A stretch of 64,000 bases of DNA from Bacilli bacterium (lineage in GTDB: Bacteria; Bacillota_I; Bacilli_A; RFN20; CAG-449): positions 1-64,000 of the forward strand of contig CAAEFC010000040.1 in assembly GCA_900755065.1 (NCBI GenBank), given 5' to 3'. The notes beneath the pieces were generated by a model, which saw only the letters and a program-made list of their open reading frames with translations, was not told the DNA's origin and did no database searches. Below, in pieces: positions 54,160 to 62,722 of this stretch. Every line of letters begins with the position of its first letter. Position 1 is the stretch's first letter. Made by a program: the position numbers and the translations under genes.

Positions 54160-55302
54160 ATGAAGCAAATGATTTACGCCGATAATGCCGCTACAACAAG
54201 GCTTGATAGCGACGCATATAAAGCAATGTCAAAGATATTGCAAAATGAATATGGCAACCCTTCTCAGCCATATTCCTTTTCTCGTACCGCAAAAAGGTTG
54301 ATTGCACAAGCAAGGGAGACGATTGCAGAGTGTATCAATGCATCGCCTGATGAAATATTTTTCACTTCGGGTGGAACAGAAGGCGATAATTGGGGATTGG
54401 AAGGAGTGGCATTTTCTAATCCCTATAAGAAGATTATCACTTCACAAATCGAACATCATGCTATTTTGAGAACTTGCGAGTTTTTGGAAAAACAGAATTT
54501 TCCTATCGCTTATCTTCCGGTTACAAAAGACGGGACAGTTTTGCCCGATACATTAAGTGCGCAGATATCTGATACAACTTCGCTAGTTTCCATAATGCTT
54601 GCCAATAATGAAGTCGGAACCATTCAGCCGATAAAAGAGCTTGCCAAAATTGCGCATTCTCACGGAGCATTGTTTCATACCGATGCGGTACAAGCAGTAG
54701 GACACATTCCCGTTGATGTTAAAGGACTAGGTGTGGATATGCTAACTGCTTCTGCGCATAAGTTTAATGGACCGAAAGGAATTGGTTTTCTTTATATAAA
54801 GCATGGAATTCATATTCTACCATATATGCATGGCGGAGCGCAAGAGAAGGGGCTTCGCGCTGGTACGGAAAATGTTGCGTCCATTGTCGGAATGAGTGTT
54901 GCATTAAAGAATAATATAAAGAATCAAATTAATAATGACAATTTATATCGTGAAGAGCAATTCTTTTTATCTCGATTGGAACAATGCGGAATTATTCTCG
55001 GTAGGGATTTTTTATGGAATGGGAGTAATGAATTTGGTAAACATTTGCCGGGACTGATTAGTTTGTCTTTCAGAGGGAAAGACGGCGAATCGATTATGCA
55101 TAGAATGGACTTAAAAGGTATTGCAATTTCTACCGGGGCGGCATGTGATTCCATTAATACACAGGTTTCGCATGTTATTAAGGCAATACATGTTCCAAAT
55201 GAGTTTGCGTTAGGAACAATTCGTATATCTTTTGGAAACAATACAACGCATGACGAAGTCGAGGCAATAGCATATGCATTGAGCGATATTGTGTCAAAAT
55301 GA
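54160..55302 (+). CDS. Cysteine desulfurase (IscS/DndA-like)
   Basis: 380-residue class V aminotransferase-fold PLP enzyme that takes sulfur from cysteine as a persulfide. PLP Lys201 lies in SAHKFNGPKG; the His before the helix is in IEHHAI; the acceptor Cys329 is in STGAACDS. It is the last intact gene of the operon, with a 2-base gap. In Dnd phosphorothioation, DndA of the same family supplies sulfur to DndC, a PP-loop enzyme like BrxP. The gene may serve the BREX system or be a general iron-sulfur supply. Confidence 0.9.
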   Translation: MKQMIYADNAATTRLDSDAYKAMSKILQNEYGNPSQPYSFSRTAKRLIAQARETIAECINASPDEIFFTSGGTEGDNWGLEGVAFSNPYKKIITSQIEHHAILRTCEFLEKQNFPIAYLPVTKDGTVLPDTLSAQISDTTSLVSIMLANNEVGTIQPIKELAKIAHSHGALFHTDAVQAVGHIPVDVKGLGVDMLTASAHKFNGPKGIGFLYIKHGIHILPYMHGGAQEKGLRAGTENVASIVGMSVALKNNIKNQINNDNLYREEQFFLSRLEQCGIILGRDFLWNGSNEFGKHLPGLISLSFRGKDGESIMHRMDLKGIAISTGAACDSINTQVSHVIKAIHVPNEFALGTIRISFGNNTTHDEVEAIAYALSDIVSK

Positions 55303-55312
55303 GATGGTAAAT

Positions 55313-56377
55313 ATGAACGAATTGGCAAAAACATCATATACGGAAGTTCTTCATATTATCAAAGCGGCGAGAGAAAGTGCATTTAGCAAAGTAAATGAAG
55401 AACTTATTTTGATGTATCGGGATATCGGTAAATATATCAGCGAGAAGTCGAAAGACGCCAAGTACGGTGAAAAATATGTAGACGGGCTTGCGGATTTCTT
55501 TGCAAGGGAATACCCAGAATTAAAGGGCTTTACACGACGCGGACTGTATCGTATGCGATAGTTTTACAAACTTTATAAAGATGACGAAAAAGTGTCACCG
55601 CTGGTGACAAAATTGAGTTGGTCGAATCATTTGAAGATTATGTCGGCTTGTAAATCGCAAGAGGAACGCTATTTCTATATGGCACTCTGCGTCAAAGAAA
55701 GATATAGCGCGCGTGAGCTTGCGCGGCAAATCGATAGCGGATATTACGAGCGAAATATACTATCGCAAAAGCCGACTACGCTTGCAATAGCGGAAGCTAA
55801 GGAAAAAGCTGGTAATATCTTTTTGACACCTACACGCTTGATTTTCTCGATTTGTCCGAAACGGTTTTGGAACAAGATCTGCAAAAATCGATTATCCGCA
55901 ATTTGAAAAACTTTGTGTTTGAAGTCTGCAAAGACTTTACGTTTATAGGCGAAAGAATATAGGCTGCAAGTCAGCAATCACGATTATTATGTGGACTTAC
56001 TTATCTATCACAGAGGACTGTCGTGCTTGGTTGCGTTTGAGTTGAAGATAGGCGAATTTAAGCCGGAATATGTCGGCAAAAGAGGACTTTATTTGAAAGC
56101 ATTGGATAGGGAGATAAAAAAGGAAAACGAAAATCCGAGCGTTGGTATTATCCTTTACGCCAAGAAAGACGATGAAGTTGTCGAATTTGCTTTAAGCCGT
56201 AGTTTATCGCCAACAACGGTATCCGAATATAAATTGAAACTGATTGATAAGCAATTGTTACAAAACAAATTAAAAGAGTATGTCCTACTTGTAGACAGCC
56301 AAGACAACATATATGGATTAATCTATAAACAATATCTGCCGAAAAGAAAAAACGAAAGCATAGAAAACATACAATAA
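55313..56377 (+). pseudogene. DUF1016/YhcG PDDEXK-type nuclease, broken
   Basis: The N-terminal region (MNELAKTSYTEVLHII...PELKGFTRRGLYRMR) stops at TAG (55559-55561). The same frame goes on with FYKLYKDDEKVSPLVTKLSW and ends in a shifted frame. A second frame holds LDFLDLSETVLEQDLQKSII around 55838-55900. A third, after about 55957, holds YRLQVSNHDYYVDLLIYHR and VAFELKIGEFKPEYVGKRG, with the E-x-K nuclease core. One nonsense and at least two frameshifts. The intact YhcG-like protein would be about 350 residues. Related proteins have been linked to DNA processing and defence. Confidence 0.85.
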
Positions 56378-57040
56378 ACGATTTCTACCACGGCAATAAA
56401 CTCTATAAGGAAAAGTACGGTTTTATCGAAATAGGTAATCCCAAATATTACAAGAAAGACAACGACTATTTTGTTGTGCCTGAATTCGTGTTGCGTAAAT
56501 CTACGCCGAAGGATTGCATCATAGCGTGTAACGGAGAGCAAATAGATATGTTCGCGCTTGCGGAAGGGGGACATTTCCGAACGCGCGATGCAGATGATCC
56601 TAAAAAGTTTATGAGAATAAAAGATTATTGAAATTATACATACTTCTGGAGATAACAGCAAGTAGCTCAAAAATAAGTATAGGCATATCGGCGAGCTGTG
56701 CGAAGAATACGGTTAGGGTTTGGTATTGGATATGTTTTATGAAACGGAAAATAAAGCGTGTTTTCGAGATTGGAATTGGGAAGAGTATAAGTTCAAGAAC
56801 GACGGGAGTTGGCACGAGTTAGATGACGTAGTGGATTATAACATCGGACGCAGATATTTTCGGCAAACATATTTGGAAAGTGTCAATGCGGATGAGGTTT
56901 ATGGCGTGAAGAATGCGAGATACTTTAATAAAGGCAATCCACAGATACACTTGTTCGATCCGAGAACAGGGAAAACTATATCACGTTTACTTATTGGGGA
57001 ACTATTACATTTGACTTGGAATGCCGACGAAGATAGATAA
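56378..57040 (+). pseudogene. Remnants of further accessory genes
   Basis: Two short frames: one (about 56378-56631) reads DFYHGNKLYKEKYGFIEIG, then YYKKDNDYFVVPEFVLR, headless and without a start; the other (about 56720-57040) encodes up to 106 residues with CFRDWNWEEYKFKNDG and NKGNPQIHLFDPRTGK. They may be one broken gene. I do not recognise the family. No ribosome site supports either. Confidence 0.4.
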
Positions 57041-57107
57041 TACGAATTGCAGCTGATAGACAAATTTACAAGCAAATAACAGATATAAAATATGCAAGCC
57101 AGAGGGC

Positions 57108-57134
57108 CGTACGATTGATTTCGTGCGTTTTTTT
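57108..57134 (+). terminator. Terminator in gene-free stretch
   Basis: CGTACGA (57108-57114) and TCGTGCG (57121-57127) pair with one G-T, loop TTGATT, then seven T. This lies in the gap 57041-57759, which otherwise has only short frames, such as one near 57310-57440 reading AKFIAIVKGYTEVIELT. Confidence 0.7.
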
Positions 57135-57517
57135 GCTTTTAAATTTTTTTCAATAAGAAGTGGTGTCTATGTGCAATGGTAGACTTGTAGGTGATCTTAA
57201 AATTCTTGTAACAAGAAACAGATAACGGAGGAATAATGGAACAAACACTATTAAAACAATTCACGTTTATCAAATACTATTGCATAAAAAAAGAAATATT
57301 ATCTGATTTATGGTAACGAAAAGATGTAGCAAAGTTTATTGCGATAGTCAAGGGCTATACCGAAGTAATCGAGCTTACATCCGAAATCCCGAACAGCTTT
57401 ATAGTCAAGACTTTCATAGGTGTGCCCCCAGAGTAGATGGAAAGCGTAAACAAGAAGTGAAGATTATTTATAAGCTTGTAGGTGCGATGAAGATACCGCA
57501 GTAACAAATAAGTGTGT

Positions 57518-57560
57518 AATTGCCTTGGGGGATAAAATAAAAAACTCCCCAAGGGCAATT
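57518..57560. repeat. Large hairpin in gene-free stretch
   Basis: AATTGCCTTGGGG and CCCCAAGGGCAATT form a stem of 13 paired bases with one bulged G, around a 16-base AT-rich loop. There is no U-tract in either direction, so it is not a simple terminator. Its role is not known. Possible remnant of a mobile-element end. Confidence 0.5.
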
Positions 57561-57633
57561 AACACAATGAGAATATCTATGCAAACGGCGTTGCTTGAGA
57601 GTAATGTAAAACAAGGTCGTATCCCTTGCAAAG

Positions 57634-57671
57634 AACTGCTTTGTGCTTTATCGATCAAAGCAGTTTTTTTA
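57634..57671 (+). terminator. Terminator at right edge of accessory island
   Basis: AACTGCTTTG (57634-57643) pairs perfectly with CAAAGCAGTT (57656-57665), followed by a T-run. It insulates the following core-like genes from the island. Confidence 0.85.
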
Positions 57672-57759
57672 AACGAACGAAATGGATTATGAACGATTAG
57701 AATTGAATGGGTTCCACTGTGTAAAAAAATGAGGTATAATTAAAAAAGGTGGGAAGAAC

Positions 57760-58113
57760 ATGAAAAGAAACAGAAAAATCGCAAATATACTTTTTTACTT
57801 ATCAATTGCCGTTTATGCACTGACGACGATCTACTTCTTGACTGTATATATACAGAATTATCTGGACGGATGCAATAAAGTCGGCGAAAGCAATCCATGG
57901 GCCGGATTATTGGTTGTGGTTATAGTTTATATGATCGTAGGCACCATTGCCTATTCACTTGAATTTATATTGAATCTTATCGCCCTGATATTGGCGAATG
58001 TGAAAAGAGGAGAAAATAAGTTTTACGGAATCCGCTTTATTGTAATGGGCTTGGCAGGCTTTTTGACCGAGGCGCTAATCTATCTGATCACGAATTTCTG
58101 TATTGTACCATAA
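57760..58113 (+). CDS. Small membrane protein, unknown
   Basis: 117 residues with about three membrane segments (ILFYLSIAVYALTTIYFL, LLVVVIVYMIVGTIAY, GLAGFLTEALIYLI). No motif recognised. A TATAAT at 57735-57740 and AAAGGTGGGA precede the start. Isolated gene. Confidence 0.6.
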   Translation: MKRNRKIANILFYLSIAVYALTTIYFLTVYIQNYLDGCNKVGESNPWAGLLVVVIVYMIVGTIAYSLEFILNLIALILANVKRGENKFYGIRFIVMGLAGFLTEALIYLITNFCIVP

Positions 58114-58259
58114 GCCAAAATTGTTTGAGTTTTTGCCGGGAAACGGACCTGAATTTTCGCTTTAAAAAAGTATAGTGTTCCATTTTTCAAGAGTAAAATC
58201 CGAAACAGCAAACAACAAGAATTCAATATCGTGCTATAATTGAATCGGAGGTTTTGAAA

Positions 58260-58880
58260 ATGGCAAAGGTTTTAATTCTTAACGGAAGTCCGCATCCGAA
58301 AGGGTGTACGGCACGAGCGTTGAAAGAAGTGGAAAAAGTATTGCAAGAAGAAGGAATGGAGACAGAAACCATACAGGTGGGAAGTCAACCTGTGCGCGGA
58401 TGCATCGCCTGTAAATCCTGTTACCGAAACGGGAAATGCGTGTTTGATGATCTGGTCAATCAAATCGCACCAAAATTTGAAAAAGCAGACGGGCTCCTTG
58501 TCGGATCGCCGGTTTATTACGCATCGGCGAACGGAACATTGATATCGTTTCTCGACCGGCTGTTTTACAGCACGCACTTCGATAAGGCTTTTAAAGTCGG
58601 AGCAGCGGTCGTTTCGGCCCGGAGAGGCGGTTGCAGCGCGACATACGACGAACTGAACAAATATTTTACGATCAGTCAGATGATGGTGGTTTCCAGTCAA
58701 TACTGGAATCAGGTTCACGGAAACACACCGGAAGAAGTAGAGAAGGATTCAGAAGGTTTGCAAACCATGCGAACGCTAGGACGGAATATGGCGTTTTTAA
58801 TCAAGGCCATCGATCTCGGCAAAGAAAAATACGGCCTTCCTAAGCGGGAAAAGAAAATCTCGACGAATTTTATCCATTGA
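58260..58880 (+). CDS. NAD(P)H-dependent FMN reductase/flavodoxin-like protein
   Basis: 206 residues from the ATG at 58260 (GGAGGTT site); a TTG 6 bases earlier is in the same frame. It has the flavodoxin-like FMN fold: LILNGSPHPKGCTARAL phosphate loop, CIACKSCYRNGKC iron-sulfur or redox cysteines, and GLLVGSPVYYASANG, typical of the iron-sulfur flavoprotein and NADPH:FMN reductase group. Extended -10 TGCTATAAT at 58232-58240. Probably redox or stress related. Confidence 0.87.
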   Translation: MAKVLILNGSPHPKGCTARALKEVEKVLQEEGMETETIQVGSQPVRGCIACKSCYRNGKCVFDDLVNQIAPKFEKADGLLVGSPVYYASANGTLISFLDRLFYSTHFDKAFKVGAAVVSARRGGCSATYDELNKYFTISQMMVVSSQYWNQVHGNTPEEVEKDSEGLQTMRTLGRNMAFLIKAIDLGKEKYGLPKREKKISTNFIH

Positions 58881-58957
58881 GAAAATTTTTTGGGAAATAT
58901 CGCTTGTGATTGCGATTAGATAGATGAAGGGAACTTTTTGCAAAACTGAAATTTTGT

Positions 58958-59060
58958 TTGATTTGCCCTATAACTTCAGTTATAGTAAGGATGAGTGTGA
59001 AGGCTCATTGACTCTCTGCTACCAAGAAGTAGCCAGAAAAGACCATAGGGAGGTGTAAGT
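58958..59060 (+). promoter_or_regulatory. rpsF promoter and leader
   Basis: TTGATT (58958-58963) with a 17-base spacer and TATAGT (58981-58986). The leader to the rpsF start carries a small hairpin GCTAC-CAAGAA-GTAGC around 59018-59033, ahead of the GGGAGGTG ribosome site. Autogenous S6:S18 leader RNAs occur at this spot in Bacillota, but I cannot confirm the CCG motif. Control by S6:S18 is a suggestion. Confidence 0.5.
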
Positions 59061-59345
59061 ATGAAAAAGTACGAAATCATGTATATCCTGAAGGCCGATC
59101 TTGATGATGCGAATCGGAATGAACTGATTGGCAAACTCAACAACATTCTCACCGTCGACGGAGGAACCGTCGATAATGTCAACGAATGGGGATTGAGAGA
59201 TTTGGCTTATGAGATCAAAAAAGAGATCAAGGGATATTATGTCGTTGTCGATGCAACGGTTGCCAATGTCGGCGTGATCAACGAATTCAACCGGATTGCC
59301 AGGATCAACACAAATGTCATTCGTCATTTAGTTATTGCAAAATAA
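59061..59345 (+). CDS. rpsF: 30S ribosomal protein S6
   Basis: 94 residues, KKYEIMYILKADLDD at the start and INTNVIRHLVIAK at the end, the S6 RNA-binding surface (YYVVVDA). First gene of rpsF-ssb-rpsR, the standard arrangement. GGGAGGTG site. Confidence 0.97.
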   Translation: MKKYEIMYILKADLDDANRNELIGKLNNILTVDGGTVDNVNEWGLRDLAYEIKKEIKGYYVVVDATVANVGVINEFNRIARINTNVIRHLVIAK

Positions 59346-59367
59346 CCTTCGATCGGAGGAAAAGAAA

Positions 59368-59829
59368 ATGATAAATCGTGTAGTTTTAGTCGGTCGTCTG
59401 ACCAGAGATTCGGAATTGAGAAGAACCCCGAGCGGAGCATCAGTTGCCTCCTTCACAATTGCAGTTGATAACCGCGCAAAGGGACCGAACGGAGAAAAGA
59501 GTGCTTCGTTTATTCCGTGTACCGTATGGAATCAGCAAGCGGAAAACGTGAACCGTTTTACGCATAAAGGCTCCTTGGTCGGCGTAGAAGGCAGATTGAA
59601 TCAGCGCACCTACGACTCGAAAGACGGACGTCGCGTCAGCGTGATCGAAGTGATCTGCGATTCGGTACAGTTTCTCGAAAGAAGAGAAGATTCTTCCGCG
59701 CCGCAGGTGGTGGAGCCGGGAACCGGCGATTACGGCTATCAGCCGGATCCGTTACCGGTCGAACCGACTCATCCGGAAAATAAAAACGTGTCTTCTATCG
59801 ACGTTACGGACGATGATTTGCCGTTTTAG
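59368..59829 (+). CDS. ssb: Single-stranded DNA-binding protein
   Basis: 153 residues from the ATG at 59368 (GGAGG site); a longer in-frame reading to 59335 is rejected because it runs into rpsF. OB-fold MINRVVLVGRLTRDSELRRT, GRLNQRTYDSKDGRR, a flexible linker and the acidic tip DDDLPF that recruits partners such as PriA and RecO. Confidence 0.97.
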   Translation: MINRVVLVGRLTRDSELRRTPSGASVASFTIAVDNRAKGPNGEKSASFIPCTVWNQQAENVNRFTHKGSLVGVEGRLNQRTYDSKDGRRVSVIEVICDSVQFLERREDSSAPQVVEPGTGDYGYQPDPLPVEPTHPENKNVSSIDVTDDDLPF

Positions 59830-59871
59830 GCAAACGATGTTTCCCGAAGGGGAAATAGAAAGGGTAGAAAA

Positions 59872-60099
59872 ATGGGATTTAAAAAAGTAAGACCTAGAAA
59901 AAAGGTATGTATTTTCTGCAAAAACAAGAATCAGGCTATTGATTACAAAGATGTGGAATTGCTGAAAAAATTTATCTCTCCGAACGGAAAGATATCTCCT
60001 CGGCGCGTGACCGGGACCTGTGCCAAACACCAGAGATCGGTGGAACAGGCCATTAAAAACGCGCGCTTCATGGCATTGCTTCCATACGTAGCGGATTAA
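59872..60099 (+). CDS. rpsR: 30S ribosomal protein S18
   Basis: 75 residues with RKKVCIFC...IDYKDVELLKKFISPNGKISPRRVTGTCAKHQR, the S18 core. The CxxC pair near the N-terminus (Cys13, Cys16 region) is the zinc-type variant. Partner of S6. Confidence 0.96.
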   Translation: MGFKKVRPRKKVCIFCKNKNQAIDYKDVELLKKFISPNGKISPRRVTGTCAKHQRSVEQAIKNARFMALLPYVAD

Positions 60100-60106
60100 C
60101 GAAACG

Positions 60107-60140
60107 ATCGTCGCCGGGCAAACCGGCGATGATTTTTTTT
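60107..60140 (+). terminator. rpsR terminator
   Basis: ATCGTCGCCGG pairs with CCGGCGATGAT (one G-T-type pair) around a 5-base loop, then eight T. Very strong. Confidence 0.93.
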
Positions 60141-60265
60141 GCCGAAAAAATAAAAAATGCCGTCGTTTCGGTTCGTTCACCCGAAGTTTTTCGGCGCATC
60201 GAAAAAAGATTTACTATATATTACTTGAAATATATAGTATAATAAACGTTAAGAGGTGAGCCCGA

Positions 60266-62251
60266 ATGCAAAAATTGCTGAAAAAATCGATGGTACTCGC
60301 GTTTTGGCTGTTCTTTTTTCAGTTAGCCGCGGTTACTTCGCTTTTTATCCTGTTTATGATCGAGAAGAGCGATCTGCTGTTTCAGATCCTCACGGGCGTT
60401 TTGTGCGCTTCCTTATTCATCGATCTTTGTTTTGTCTGGATCGTTTTGGCCAGAATTTCAAAATCGAAACTGAAAAACGATGTTGCGACGGTCGAAATCA
60501 TCGGCGACGACATTCAGGACGTATACAGTTTTGCGCAGATCGGGTTGGTTCTGATCGACGATAAAGACGACGTCATCTGGGTCAACGATTGGTTCAGCGA
60601 CGAGCAGATCAATATCGTCGACACGAATATTTTCGTATGGAAAGAGGAATTGCGGAAACTGAAAAACGGAGAAGATCTGGTCAAGGTACAGCACAACAAC
60701 CGCATTTACGAAGTTAAGTTTCTGAAAGACGCGAATCTCTTTATTTTCAAGGACATCACGGAATTCAATGCGATCACGCTTTTCTCGAAGGCGCACGCGC
60801 CGGCAATCGGTATTATTTCTATCGACAACTATCAGGATATCGTCGCCCTGGTGGACGACGTCAAAGCAAACGAAATGCTTTCTTTGATTCAGAAGAGCAT
60901 CATCGGATATGCCAAAAAGTACAACGTCTTCATCAAGAAGTACCGGGCGGACAGTTATTTGATGATTTCCAATTACGAACAGTACGAAAAAATGCTCGAC
61001 GATCACTTTTCGATCCTGAACGAAGTTCGGGAAGAGAATGTCGGAGAAGATTATGAACTGACGCTTTCGATCGGTTTTGCCTTAGGCATCGACGATATGG
61101 TCAAACTCAACGACCAGGCGACTTCGGCTTTGGACGTCGCTCTGTCCCGCGGCGGCGATCAGGTCGTCATTTCGCCTTACGGAGAAAATCTGATTTTCAT
61201 CGGCGGAAAAACCGAAGCGAAAGTCAAACGGAACAGAGTCAAAATCCGGGTGCTTTCCCGCTCGATCGAAACGCTGATCAAAGATTCTTCCAACGTTCTG
61301 ATCATGGGACATAAAGACATGGATATGGACGCGCTGGGATCGGCGCTTGGCTTGTATTTTTTCGTTCAGGAATGCGGGAAAGAAGTCAAAATCGTCTATG
61401 ACGAAAAACTGGTTGAGGACAAAGCGAGAAAAGCCTTTAAAAAATCGTTTACCGGTCCGGAAATCAAAAAGATGACGATTTCTTCCAAAGCGGCTTTGGA
61501 AGAGCAGAAGTACACCACTTTGCTGATTCTCACCGACGTTCACCGGCCATCCATCACGATGAATCCGAAGATCGTGGAATCGGCGGTCAAAGTCGCCATC
61601 GTCGATCACCACCGACGCGGAGAAGAGTTTGTCGAGAAACCGGCGTTTTCGCATATCGAACCGTCGGCTTCCAGTGCTTCGGAACTGGTCGCCGAACTGA
61701 TTCGGTATAACGAAAAGCGGATGATCATTCCGCCTCGCATCGCGACGATGATGTTAAGCGGCATCTTGCTCGATACCAACTACTATCGGAATAAAACGGG
61801 ACCGAGAACTTACGACGCTTCGCTGATTCTCAAAGAATTCGGCGCCGATAATCCGACTGCGGATTCGTTCCTGAAAGAAGAATTTGAAGAGTATGCGCTG
61901 AAAATGAAAATCATGGCGACGGCAAAGACGCCGTATTTCGGAATCATCGTCTGTCAGGCAGACGACGAAGACATCATCGAGCGCTCGACGTTAGCGATTT
62001 GTGCGCAGGAAGCCCTTCAAATCAAGGGAATCAACGCTTGTTTCGTCGTCGGACGAATCGAGCAGAAAAAGGTCGGAATATCCGCGAGAAGCGACGGAAG
62101 CATCAATGTTCAGTTGCTGATGGAAAAAATCGGCGGCGGCGGTCATTTCGCCAGCGCGGCGACGCAATTCGACAACAAGAGCATCAAAGACGTATATGAA
62201 ATCTTGCTGAAAACATTCGATCTGTATCTGAATGACGCAAGAGCATCGTAG
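60266..62251 (+). CDS. gdpP: Cyclic-di-AMP phosphodiesterase GdpP
   Basis: 661 residues: two membrane helices (about 8-28 and 33-55), a degenerate PAS-like stretch and a degenerate GGDEF domain (GIISIDNYQDIVALVDD). The DHH domain follows with GHKDMDMDALGSALG and VAIVDHHRRGEEF, and a DHHA1 end with GGGGHFASAAT. It hydrolyses c-di-AMP. Followed by rplI and dnaB, as in Bacillus (yybT-rplI-dnaC). Confidence 0.95.
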   Translation: MQKLLKKSMVLAFWLFFFQLAAVTSLFILFMIEKSDLLFQILTGVLCASLFIDLCFVWIVLARISKSKLKNDVATVEIIGDDIQDVYSFAQIGLVLIDDKDDVIWVNDWFSDEQINIVDTNIFVWKEELRKLKNGEDLVKVQHNNRIYEVKFLKDANLFIFKDITEFNAITLFSKAHAPAIGIISIDNYQDIVALVDDVKANEMLSLIQKSIIGYAKKYNVFIKKYRADSYLMISNYEQYEKMLDDHFSILNEVREENVGEDYELTLSIGFALGIDDMVKLNDQATSALDVALSRGGDQVVISPYGENLIFIGGKTEAKVKRNRVKIRVLSRSIETLIKDSSNVLIMGHKDMDMDALGSALGLYFFVQECGKEVKIVYDEKLVEDKARKAFKKSFTGPEIKKMTISSKAALEEQKYTTLLILTDVHRPSITMNPKIVESAVKVAIVDHHRRGEEFVEKPAFSHIEPSASSASELVAELIRYNEKRMIIPPRIATMMLSGILLDTNYYRNKTGPRTYDASLILKEFGADNPTADSFLKEEFEEYALKMKIMATAKTPYFGIIVCQADDEDIIERSTLAICAQEALQIKGINACFVVGRIEQKKVGISARSDGSINVQLLMEKIGGGGHFASAATQFDNKSIKDVYEILLKTFDLYLNDARAS

Positions 62252-62263
62252 GAGGTAGAAAAG

Positions 62264-62710
62264 ATGAAAATCATTTTATTGCAGGACGTAAAGTCGGTCG
62301 GAAAGAAAAATCAGATCGTCGAAGTCTCCGACGGTTATGCGCAGAATTACCTGATTCCGCGCCGTTTGGCGGTAAAATCGACCGCGGCGGGTCTGGAAGT
62401 CAGAGACCGGCAGATTCAGAACGAAAAGGAAGAATGGGCCAAAAAGAAGGCGCAGGCGGAAGAGACAGCCGAAAAGATGAAAGAGATCGTCCTCGAATTT
62501 ACGGCGCCGTCGAGCAAAGACGGAAGAATGATGGGAACCATTTCTCAGAAACAGGTGGTGGAAGCGCTGAAAGAAAAGTATCAGATCGCCGTCGACAAGC
62601 GAAAATTCGTCGACAAATACGCGATCAACGCGTTCGGTTACACCAACCTGAAAATCGAATTGTTCAAGGACGTAACGGCGACGATCAGAGTACACGTCAG
62701 CGAAAAATAG
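62264..62710 (+). CDS. rplI: 50S ribosomal protein L9
   Basis: 148 residues. MKIILLQDVKSVGKKNQIVEVSDGYAQNYLIPR is the N-terminal domain, joined by a long helix to the C-terminal domain ending KIELFKDVTATIRVHV. The ribosome site is AGGAGG. 12 bases after gdpP. Confidence 0.97.
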   Translation: MKIILLQDVKSVGKKNQIVEVSDGYAQNYLIPRRLAVKSTAAGLEVRDRQIQNEKEEWAKKKAQAEETAEKMKEIVLEFTAPSSKDGRMMGTISQKQVVEALKEKYQIAVDKRKFVDKYAINAFGYTNLKIELFKDVTATIRVHVSEK

Positions 62711-62722
62711 TCGGGAAGTTTT

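Noticed and set aside
42261..55302. Reading the operon as a Dnd or Ssp phosphorothioation system
   Set aside because: DndB, DndD, DndE and the Dpt/SspE proteins are not present; PglZ, BrxC and BrxL are BREX proteins. The sulfur link is kept as a hypothesis only.
42261..55302. DISARM or PglXZ-type phage growth limitation
   Set aside because: No DNA methyltransferase, helicase of DrmA type or PglW kinase is encoded.
39331..57759. Prophage or insertion sequence in the island
   Set aside because: No transposase, integrase, terminase or structural phage gene was found, and no direct repeats at the edges.
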